Source of the DNA: Ooceraea biroi
Lineage: Eukaryota > Arthropoda > Insecta > Hymenoptera > Formicidae
Assembly: GCF_003672135.1 (NCBI RefSeq)
Contig: NC_039514.1
Span: 8,793,787-8,857,786 of the forward strand
DNA length: 64,000 bases
Direction of reading: 5' to 3'
In this document: positions 24,652-34,700 of the stretch, piece after piece
Layout: every line of letters begins with the position of its first letter
How positions within the stretch are numbered: position 1 is the stretch's first letter
Translations under genes and position numbers: made by a program
The notes under the pieces: model-generated
The model's input: only the letters and a program-made list of their open reading frames with translations
What the model was told of the DNA's origin: nothing
Databases searched by the model: none

Positions 24652-25241
24652 ATGTCGGCGTGGCGACAGGCGGGATTAAAGTAAGAAGCTTGACTGTCAG
24701 CCCATTGCGATCTATATTTTACGTTTCTCCTCTCGTACGTGTCAAATTTATAATCCATTCTTCCATCGCGATCGTTACGTAACCTGGTTCCGACTTGCAC
24801 GTCAACGATCGCAGAGTTTTATTTTATCAGTCGTTGTTTATTGCATCTCGATTGGCCAAATGCCTGAAGAATTCAATCGACGTGTGCACCTGTTTTATTT
24901 TGTTTTTCCTGTCCTTTCCGTTACAGTTACATCAATTACTCTCAGATCGCGGCTAGGTTAGTCAGGCAAGCTTTGAAGGGGGATCTCAGGGCCGAGGCTC
25001 TCAAGCGTGACGAGGTCAACGTGAAATTTACTCAGTGGAAGGATGGAAAGCCAATCAGTAAGTTGTCTAAAATTTATTATTAAAATTGCAACTTGACGTC
25101 AGAAGTCGGAGGACTCGGATCATCGCGGGGGTGATCCTTGCACCTCGAGAACCAGTTGCCCTGCATCATCGCCATTCTTTCTTTTTGCGTAACATTTGCA
25201 ATACATCTACAATGTATCTTGTTACAGCTGAAAAGATGTGA
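24652..25241 (+). CDS. sun: ATP synthase subunit epsilon, mitochondrial (stunted orthologue)
   Basis: Three coding exons (24652-24680, 24927-25057, 25228-25241) join to a 57-residue protein starting MSAWRQAGLNYINYSQIAAR and ending KPITEKM. This is the usual size of the mitochondrial F1 epsilon subunit, which sits in the central stalk of ATP synthase at the inner membrane. The WRQAGL-x-YI-x-YS core is the family hallmark, and the C-terminal FTQWKDGKP matches insect versions. Splice sites are clear: AA|GTAAGA, TTACAG|T, A|GTAAGT and TTACAG|C. In Drosophila the orthologue is stunted, also described as a ligand of the Methuselah receptor. The gene ends about 0.94 kb before the tail of NELF-C/D, which is convergent. 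An orphan copy of exon 1 lies inverted upstream. Confidence 0.93.
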
Positions 25242-26181
25242 TCATTATGATTAGTAAGTTTACGAAAGTGGTTTCTTGGAAGCGTTCCCCTTACCCCGTT
25301 TTAACATAATAACATGCATCTTTTTTTGTTTAAATATATTTCTTAACGCAAGCGTGGAAATGTTAATCATCGTGTTCAATGTTATTGGCTCTATAAATAG
25401 AATAATTGTTTGCGGATTTCAAGTTGGATGTAACAATAATGGAAATACGCCTTTACAAGCAATTAACATGTTTGTCTTTATTTGCACGTATCTTATTAAT
25501 AAACACTATTCCCCAAGATTTATTACATTCATGTATATCGCACTGATAATGTATACAATATTCTGTTACAGAAAACGCCTAGACAATGATTGATATCACA
25601 GATGGATGCAGATTTCATCCGACACATATTTATAGCCATAAGTTACGTATGACGATGCCTGTCCTCGTATAAAATAAAACCATTCTGCGCATTGTTATCA
25701 CTTTCCCTTTATTTAACCTACAGAAATCCTGCAACGATTTTAAACCAACGCCATTAGAACCATGTTAGACATAGCGTATTACGTAAGTAACAAGTACATC
25801 CTCAACGACTTAAAGATTAATACTGTGAAAGGAGAAGTCAATACGATTAGCAAAAATCTATCTATATATACCTATATAAATATCAAAAAACGCTGCAAAG
25901 TTGCAGCTAACATCTTGATACTCTCTAGATCATCAGGACCAGATATCAATCGCTGAATTAAATTCTTTCTAAATTCATTTAAGGCCGAGCGATCGCTCAT
26001 AGGAGTCACTTATTCTAGTCAAAATATTGTAACGTTTCTGAGAAGATATAAGAAAAAAAAATCGTCGGGTCGAAACGTTGTGGATGAATATACAATAAAG
26101 TTGCCAGTTTGGTCAACCTCAAAGCTTTTATTCGTTAAAAAAAAAAATAATTTAACCTACTTGCGATTAATTTTTGTAACG
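25242..26181 (+). other. ATP synthase epsilon 3' region and convergent spacer
   Basis: AATAAA at 25673-25678 is the likely polyadenylation signal of the plus-strand epsilon gene. The rest, up to the NELF-C/D stop, is AT-rich. It includes a minus-strand AATAAA (TTTATT at 26127-26132) placed just beyond the NELF-C/D stop codon. Confidence 0.55.
26127..26132 (-). terminator. Likely polyadenylation signal of NELF-C/D
   Basis: AATAAA on the minus strand, about 50 bases after the stop codon at 26182. It is placed as expected for a short 3' UTR. Confidence 0.5.
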
Positions 26182-28361
26182 TCATCTCATAACAGGACAG
26201 TGTGCTTTGCAGTGTGCTGTAATAAATTCTCAGATTAATAGGCTGTAATTAAAATTCATCATTAATTCTACATGTACAGCGAGGAGTACTTCCGTTATTC
26301 TCGACCGTCGTACTTACCGATAAATTCCGAAACGAGATCGTTCTCGTTCTCGCTGCGCATAGTCCCGGTGATCTCCTCGTTCTCTACCATCGGCAAAAAT
26401 AATTGCACAAATTCAGTCGAGTACGGAGGAGCTATCACTTCCAGCACCTGAAGTCACAAATATTTATTAATTAAAAATAATATAAATCGCTGGGGAAGTA
26501 GCGTTTTGAAGCTTACCTCGGTAACGAAGTATCTGATTAGCGACACGTCCGTGTCTCCGCGTTGCCAACACTGCTTGATGTAGCTCACAACGGGCACCAC
26601 GCAGCCTTGGCTCAGCAGATTCAACATTCGATCGATTAACATTTTCTTCATTTCCAGCTAGAAACAACAAAAATCGTCGTCGTTTAAAATAAACTCGCAG
26701 CTCTTCCTCCCTCGTTCGACGCTACTCGAAGAGTATTTATTATTTATTATTACTCACCTGTACGAGTATCTCCAGCTCGTCCTGCTTGCTCTCGAACAGG
26801 TGTACGAGCAGTCGCAATATTTTCGGATGCAACAGGGTGTGGCAATTCACCACCTCGTCCAATAGGGCCAGATGCACTGGGCAGTGCTCCGTGCACAGTT
26901 TGAAGTACGACGGTTCCGTTACGGTGCATTCCACCCATCGTATCACGCCGACGCTTACGACAGGAAAGCTGCGCCAAGCATAAAGTGTTAAAGGTATTTT
27001 TCATTTTGGACCCGCAGAGAAACGAGCAGAAGAAAACCGTACCGAATGCACTGATACAGAGTATTCAACTCCGCTATTAACTCGGACGAGCCTTTGTTTA
27101 TGTTGCATATATTGTGGACTTTTTCAATCGCCTGGGTGGTAGTTTTCAGGTCGTCCTTATTGGTCTTACGCGTGTTGCCCTTCTTTGGAACCGTCTCGCA
27201 TACGCTCGCTGCGTACGCCAATAAATATATGTACTTCGATTTGTGCTCGGGATTGATCTTTACACCGGGCTTGAAAAGCGCGTCAACGAGCAGTTCTACA
27301 AAAAAAAGGAAACGTAAAATTTTATCAGGTGGCTTCTCATAAAATTTTTCATCGACAAATACTGCAAAAAAAAGCTGCATCAATTTACCCAAAAATTGAG
27401 GATTACGCAGGAGCTCGATCGGTGGCGGCTCCGCCGCGGAATAATTTCTGAACAACACAGTGATATCGGCGGGATTTAGAGTGTTCCTTGACAACATGGA
27501 CGACAGAGCCTGGCACGCCCCAGGACTGCCGGCGGCGCCGTTCAACGCCATCGTTATCGGTGTGACGTCGTGGCGATTCTGCTGAGCGCACTTGGTGATC
27601 TCCTGGGACAGTCTCTTCATCATGAAACCACCGCGAGCCTCCTGCGCGAGGATCTGCAGGAGGACCTGGCTGTAGACGTAGGTGTGCTGGCCGTGGCACA
27701 CCATCTTCGCGCACTCTTGTATGCTCGACTGCCAGTTCTCCGTGTTCTGCAGAAACCCGGCGATCGCGGTCTTCAGCACGCGCGAGAAGACCTCGATCTG
27801 TTGCGCCGCGGTCGAGATACTCGTGATTTCACCCTGGAAGCCGGCGTCGGAGATGAGCTTGATGGTGAAATTCAACATCAAGCAGTCGGGATACTCCTCG
27901 GCGAGTCTGTAGATGAGGGATCGCCAAGTGGGATGCTGTATCATCTCGGTCAACCAAGAGGGAGTCTCACCCTCCTCCGTGAAGATCTTGTCGGCTTTCT
28001 TGGGGTCGAAGTTCTTCAGAATCATATCCTTCAAGTTGTTCTCCACCATTGCCTGGACGTCGGTGACGGTCACTCCGGCGGCGATCAGCCACTCAGCGAG
28101 CAGGTTCGCCATCTGCGCGCACGCCGTGTAATTCGTGGACAGCGTTTCGATGACTTGTTCGGGATTCCCTCCCGCTACGAAGTACTTCTTGAGCTGAGAC
28201 AAGATGCCGGGCTCCATTATGTAATCGGGTGTCTTGAACTTGTCCATACAGTCCTTCAGTATTTCCTGCGGATTCTCGAATGCATCTTCGCCAGCTTCCT
28301 CGGCGTTTCGGGCAATCTCATCCCCCCAACCGCCATGGTCCTCTTCGTATTCGGACTCCAT
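26182..28361 (-). CDS. TH1: Negative elongation factor subunit C/D (TH1)
   Basis: Six coding exons on the minus strand (28361-27389, 27295-27043, 26968-26758, 26657-26517, 26447-26318, 26216-26182) give 580 residues, close to the family norm of about 580-590. The product is a subunit of NELF, which holds RNA polymerase II in promoter-proximal pause in the nucleus. Family-typical segments include an acidic start, DYIMEPGILSQLKKYF, MANLLAEWLI, FTEEGETPSWL, DCLMLNFTIKLISDAG, AKMVCHGQHTY, NPADITVLF, KYIYLLAYAASV, TPVHLALLDE-like PVHLALLDEV, DTDVSLIRYFVTEV and the terminal EFIAHCK. The ATG follows directly after a likely acceptor (TATTTAG|ATG), so the 5' UTR is probably spliced. The first coding intron (27296-27388, 93 bases) has no in-frame stop and would add 31 residues if retained. 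Confidence 0.95.
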
Positions 28362-28703
28362 CTAAATACAAGTTATATTTACTACATCAGATTTTTTCTT
28401 AACTATCATAAATAATTATTACAAATAGTCGTTGACAGATTTAAACGCAATTTTTATTAATATATTGAATGTTAAAATATTGCTGCTACGAAGCTTAACC
28501 TAATCAATTGCCAGGTGCTTGCAAAAGCATAATATGCGTCGTGTTGAGAGTTTATTTTAGGTTAGGAGAGGTTATAATTTACAAAACAGCGAACATTACT
28601 ATTTAATCTTCTACTTATCACAACGCATGAAACAGAGGAAATGCTTCTGCGTAAAATACTATTATTTTAGTCACTAAATTAATGAGAGTCTTTAATTACA
28701 TAC

Positions 28704-28760
28704 CTTGCAAACAATACTACGAGCAGTTATGAGTATGGCGTCACTCCAATTGTTTGCTAA
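28704..28760 (-). other. Probable 5' untranslated exon of NELF-C/D
   Basis: On the minus strand a strong donor (TTGCAAG|GTATGT, exon edge at 28704) lies upstream of the acceptor immediately before the NELF-C/D start codon. The 5' limit of this exon is a guess. No coding potential is expected. Confidence 0.5.
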
Positions 28761-28961
28761 TGTTGCAAGTCCCGATTATTGCTCAAGAACGTTTTTTATC
28801 GAGTTAGGACATCGTGCAATCATGTAAAGTGAGAATTAAATTTAAATAAAAAATAATTTAAAAAGTCATTTATCAGAGTTTGTCAGAACAATTTTCACAG
28901 ATGTGTTTTTAGTTAGTTTAGTTTAGTTATTAGTTCCTGGAACTTCCGCTACGAGTCTCCA

Positions 28962-30582
28962 CCCATACAGCACGAAACATTTCAGAAATATTTCAGAAGT
29001 ATTTCATCTGACAGATGAAAACATCTCATAAACATTGCAAAATGTTTCTGCAACAGTTATGAGACAACTCCGGAATAGCAAAATGTCCGCGACACTTGCA
29101 TTCAAAACCTTGTAGAAAGGTTGCTGAAAGGTATAGATCAATCTGCAACCTTTCTGAAGTATTGCCGAAAGATTATTAAAATAGCTGAAATCTTTTTGAT
29201 ACATTACTAAAGGTTAATTAAAATAATTTTGAAACTTTCCTATGATGTTGCACACAAATTACAAAACTCTTATTAAAATCAATTGAAAATACTTCAGAAA
29301 TTATATTTAAATTTATTATACGAGTATTCAGAAGATTGCAAATACTAAAAAGTTATAATAAAAATTATATATAAAATGTATTTATTATTTTTATTGTACG
29401 TTTTTATTTAATATTTGCAATCTAATTGATATAATAAATATGATTTCTGAAATATGCTTAATGAAAAAAATACATAATATATATAAGATGTATATAGATA
29501 TGCATATATATCTATATATATAAGATATATAGATATACACATACGTAGCTAAACCAAGTATTCACCAAGTTTCCCTTTAAAAAGCGCGAATTGTTGGCAC
29601 ATTGACAAAGAGCCATTCTTATATTATATATTTTCCTTTTTCTTCCTCCAAATAGTTGATTAAAAGGAAAGAATTATATAGATATATAATTCTCTGTTCA
29701 ACCAACACTTATATTTGAAAGAAAAAAGGATACGTGAAGATAATGCATTTTTTTGTCAACTGGTTAGCTTCACTAAAGATCGAATACTTGGTCTAGGTAT
29801 ATACAGGGTGGCCCATTTTAATTTATACAGTCGATTTTTTAAAAAACTAAAAGAGATACGAAAAAATGTTTCAGACAGACATGTCACGATTTTGAGGGGG
29901 ACATAAGATGATACCATTGGTTTGACCTTGAATAGTCGTTTGAAGGTCACGCGAAGATCACCTTCAATTTCTTAAATTGAAACCTCAACTTTTTATTGCA
30001 GATTCTTATTCTCCATCGAAAAGTAAGTAACGTTTGTCTGAAACATTTTTCCGAAAAATGTCATCTTATGTCCTTAAAATGATCTTCAAGATGAGTTTGA
30101 GGACATTTTAAGGACATAAGATGACATTTTTCGGAAAAATGTTTCAGACAAACGTTACTTACTTTTCGATGGAGAATAAGAATCTGCAATAAAAAGTTGA
30201 GGTTTCAATTTAAGAAATTGAAGGTGATCTTCGCGTGACCTTCAAACGACTATTCAAGGTCAAACCAATGGTATCATCTTATGTCCCCCTCAAAATCGTG
30301 ACATGTCTGTCTGAAACATTTTTTCGTATCTCTTTTAGTTTTTTAAAAAATCGACTGTATAAATTAAAATAGACCACCCTGTATATATATAATTTTACTT
30401 TTTACAATATTCACATTTTTTCAAATTTATTGCATGTGGTAGGTTTTAGAAACATTTCTGTTGCAACATTTCATATGACATATTGCGGAATCCTTTCAGA
30501 AATGTTGCATATGAAATGTGAAATCTTGAAATGATTTTAAAACCTCCCTGAAAGCTTTCTGTATTAATCGGTGCTGTATGGG
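28962..30582. mobile_element. Motif-array element 3 (CCCATACAGCAC ends, TTTCAGAAAT arrays)
   Basis: Perfect inverted ends CCCATACAGCAC at 28962 and GTGCTGTATGGG at 30571-30582 bound 1621 bp. Near each end lie arrays of variants of TTTCAGAAATRTTGCAA (about 28975-29340 and 30440-30560). A separate 580-bp foldback is inserted in the right half. AT-rich DNA with TA-repeat tracts fills the middle (29460-29545). No clear target duplication was found. It fills most of the interval between the divergent NELF-C/D and Nup153 genes. Confidence 0.75.
29803..30382. mobile_element. 580-bp foldback MITE with ACAGGGTGG ends
   Basis: The whole element is a near-perfect palindrome: arms of about 279 bp (29803-30081 and 30104-30382) around a 22-base loop. 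The ends read ACAGGGTGGCCCATTTTAAT and ACAGGGTGGTCTATTTTAAT, and TA-rich sequence lies outside both. The GTGTAT-like TA context and ACAGGGTG ends fit a Tc1/mariner-type MITE (inference). It is inserted inside motif-array element 3. Confidence 0.9.
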
Positions 30583-31250
30583 CACTGTTTCCGATTGAGA
30601 ATTGAGATAATCCTAAATATTTGTCAGCCAACCAGACAGCTGCAATTGGTATCTAAAAGATACTAAAACGATCTAGTTTTAAGAATTCCCTAGAAATACT
30701 GTCCTATAAATTAGACGAAACTCTTTTCTATAAAACAAATGTTTAAATAAAATAATTTATAATTTCAAGATGTGGCTTTGATGAATTACGTCACCACTGA
30801 GATCGAGTCGCAAGTATAGAGATCGACTTTTTACCTGTACTCAAGGGAACAATTACAAACTAACGAACTTCAAAGTCACGAAGATAAAAAACGTGCTGAT
30901 AAAAGAATTCCAAAATCTAAAAAGAAAACATAAAGACGGCGAAAGTAGAGATCGAATTTTTATTTCACACCCGGAAAAGAAAACTAAATTACAGGGTGCC
31001 ACAACGGCGCGCGACGCTCCGGCGGATGTTGGCAGGCTCGTCGAGCGCGATTCAAGAGGTGGGCCACTAGCGCCGTAGTGGCGGTTTTTGTGCTCGAGCG
31101 CGGCCATATTGCTTCTCGTGGGCCTTTCTCAACCGCGGAAAGGTGGTGCGGTTCTGTCGGTGACAATTTTCGCGGAGGCGATGATCGTGCTTCGTGCGTG
31201 CTTCGTCCCGTAACCGTCGTCGCGTGGCACAGTTAGCGAAACGGCTGGAC

Positions 31251-31707
31251 ATGGCCAAGGGGAGCGACAATCCGGCCGGCAGGCGGCCGTCGTCGCGCAA
31301 CGCGAAGCCCTACAACGCGAACAACGTGAGTAGCCTGACCGCGGCACGAGACTGCCGCGGCACGAGCGAGCCCGCGGCGGGCCGCGCGTCGTCCGCGCGC
31401 GGCTACGGGGACGAATCGGCACGGCGGACGGACCGGTGCCGGACGCCGACGACCCGCCGCAAGATACCCCGCATGCCCGCCCTTTACCCACGACGAGGTC
31501 CCCCCGCGCGATACCCGCGGTGTCGCGGTTATGTGAGTGCCTGATAACCTCAATCTTTGCGCGCCCGCCGTGCGAGTCGCCGCGGAACGCGCGCCTCGTG
31601 CATACGCGCCGCAACCTCGCGAGGCCATCTCGAGACGTACGTCTCGAGGACGCGTTCTCCGAGTCTCCGGGCATCCGATTAGAAAAACGCGCATCATACA
31701 CCTTTGC

Positions 31708-31738
<31 letters not shown>

Positions 31739-34700
31739 GCTCTCGCTCGCTCTCACTCCCTCTTCTTTCTCCCCCTCTCTCGCGATTCCTTGGCGAACGT
31801 CGTGCGTCACGCGCTCTGTACGAGTCTTCGCGGTTTCTTCTGCGTTACAAGTTTTTTTCCACGTGGACGCATTTTTAAATGAATACAGTGCGACGTTTGT
31901 GCATTGTCGAAATCGGTTCTGTCCCGTGTGCATTGCGCAACGCCGACGTGTTTGATCTCCAGTTTTCGGAGTACTAATGCAGAGTTTCAGGCGTCTGACG
32001 ATGTCTTTCACCTATGAAAATCCGTAAAGCAAATTGGAGCTCGGTATATTTAAGACATTTTAATTCATTTATTGTTAACGATCTATCGAAAATTATCTCT
32101 CAAATTGTGTAAGAAGTATTTTCCTCTAAAGTGCTTCATATTCTTTAATTCGGAATTCAATAATATGTAGTCTGGGTTTCTCGTTAATTATTTTGCACCG
32201 ACGGAATCAAATAACTATTTGCTCATAGATTAAATTTGTACCCTTTACAGTCATTTGTAAGAAAGGTGGCAACCAAGGTAACGGATTTTATACAGCCGTC
32301 ATGGATCAGTAAGTGGTTCAATACCTCTCAAAGCAATGAAGACGTCTTAGACAGTAGGGAGAATATCGAGGAGGAGGTGGAGTACGAAGATGATGCGCAG
32401 CAGGCTCCTCCCAGCAAGCGATCGCGCATTCGTATGGATGTGATCCATCCGCCTGGCACATTTTCTATACAAACAAGAGTCAAGAGTGCGCTAAATGTTG
32501 ACCTCTCTAAAGAGCAATATCCCGTTCATGAAATGGTAAGCGGTCCGACGATCGAGGAAAATGCTGAAACAGTCCAAGCGGACAGGTTTGTTTAATCAGA
32601 ACTTGCTCTGCGCAGTCGGAAGATTTTCTTGAGCCCGCGACGGCTGGACCAAGTGGCATAGGTCGTTTGATATCCTCGACTCCTGCGGCGCAAGCGGATG
32701 TTAGGACCGTAACGGCTCACAGGACTGACTTGAACTCCTTAACCTCGCCGACTAACAATGGGATGGCAAACGGAGCGGACGACAATTCAGAGTCGAGCGA
32801 GAGCACCAGTGGATGCAGCTCGCTCATCCCGCAGATAAATAGACACGAAGGTCCATCGAACTTGTTGTACAGTTCAACATTTCCTAATAGGAAGAGACAC
32901 ATTGATGACAAATTGACTTTTAGTGAGTATACATTGTAGCGAGATTCAAGATTCAAGTGCAAGTAAAACAGTGCGTAAATATTCCGCGCAACTCAATTTC
33001 CGCTTGCGGGAATTTTGTTACTCTTGAAAAATAATAACGTGTGAATCTGAATTCTTGTTTTTCAGCGAATCATTTGCAATCTCCGAGGTCCTTGTTTTTA
33101 GATAGTAATTCTCGCGATACTTTAAGCAGTCGTAGACCGAGTTTTAACGCATCAGTTATGACGAACGCTCTGGACCGCGCGTCGCCCCTGTCCTCCCCGT
33201 TTTACAGTGGTAACATTACATTTGGCGGTGCGAACGCGGCGGATCTTTACAAGCGAGGCCGTAATCTTTTTAACGATTCGAGCGAGGTACGTATCTCTCG
33301 ATTTTTAGTTCGCCCCTCTCGACTCATCCTGAACCAAGCCAAACGTTTTTTTTTAGTTGCAACTGAAAGTACCAAGGAGGACAAATGTCGAGGTGAAACC
33401 TTCCACTAATGCGGCAGGAGTTGACTCGTCGGGCATGAGTCAGACTGCCAAGAAGATACTGGAAGCACTGGAACACTTCTCGTCGCCTATATCCGACGCG
33501 AAGAAAATCCCGCTGAAACGCGCGAGTAACACCATGTCTTCGATAATGAGTAGAAAGAGGGCGCGGGAAGAGGTGGCGAGCCCGTCCGCCAGGATCGGCC
33601 TGCGTCACCTGACGCGCGAGCTGACAGTACCAACCGTCCCCGACATACTGAAACTGAAGAGACGGCAGAAGCTGCAAGACACAACCGTCGCGGCGAGAAG
33701 GATCGTTTCCGCGCGCAGCGATCCACCTCCGCTCCCGCAGGAGTATCGATTGAGGTATTTATGTACCTTTTTCGCATTTTTAAAATATAAAATTCGTTGA
33801 AAAAATTTCTTAGAAATATTAAAATATAAAATTCATTTAAGTATTTAAAAAAAATGTCTTTCTCCCTGCAGAACGGAGGGCGGCGAGAACGAAAAGTATC
33901 GTGGCAAGCTGAACAGTAAATCTAAAATAAATCTCGAGAAAGAGGAGACGGTGGCGCCGGTAAATTTGCCGAATATACCTCTGCCAATCACAACGTTACC
34001 CAGCTTCAACTTTACCCTACCATCTCCTACCGCACATATTAGCAGCGCGACTGTCGCGAATAAGGAGAATACCTTCACGTTCGCTAGCCCGATCAAGGTA
34101 ACGGACGCCGCGAAGAGCCTGCAGTCCGTTAACAATTTCACGTTTAGCAATCCAATCGACGCCGAGGATAACGCGAATAACACCGCCGAGTCGAGTTCTT
34201 CTTCGATGAAGGAGACTAAAGGATCCACTGGAGCCTCGGTCGAGCGCGCGGCCGCGTCCATGCCGAACTTCATTTGGTCCGCTTCTTCCACAGCACCTAG
34301 ATTGAAAGCGAAGGTAAAAAACGGCAAGGACGATCGTGTCGGGTTTGAACTGAAGTCTGGAAGTGTCATGGACGTGTTGTGTCCCAAGAATGTCGAATCA
34401 AATCTGACCGGACAATCAAACGCGAAATCCCCCGCCTCCGGAGGAACGCGCGCCGACAAGACTGCCAGCTCGGACCCGGACAGCGGGAACGCCGAGTCCT
34501 TCTGGGAGTGCGGTGACTGCATGATCAGGAACGGCGGCAAGGACAAACAGTGTATCGCGTGCAAGGTTGCTCGACGGAACCCCGACGAGAAGACGCCGCC
34601 GCCGTCGACATCGACGACGGAGAAGGCCGTGCCGAAGCTGACCGCGAACGAGTCCTTCGGCTCGCAGTTCAGGCTGCTCATGAATCAGTGGGAGTGCACG

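Noticed and set aside
27570..28415. A 281-residue plus-strand frame opposite NELF-C/D
   Set aside because: It is antisense to the long first coding exon of NELF-C/D, which is strongly supported by family similarity.
31129..31882. Arg-rich and Ser/Leu-rich frames near the Nup153 start
   Set aside because: GC bias and the CT microsatellite in intron 1 explain them; only the short MAKGSDNP exon fits Nup153.
32536..32615. Reading exon 2 of Nup153 straight through to TAA
   Set aside because: Using GTAAGC at 32536 and the acceptor before TCGGAAGAT restores the frame into a well-formed exon 3; read-through would truncate the protein.
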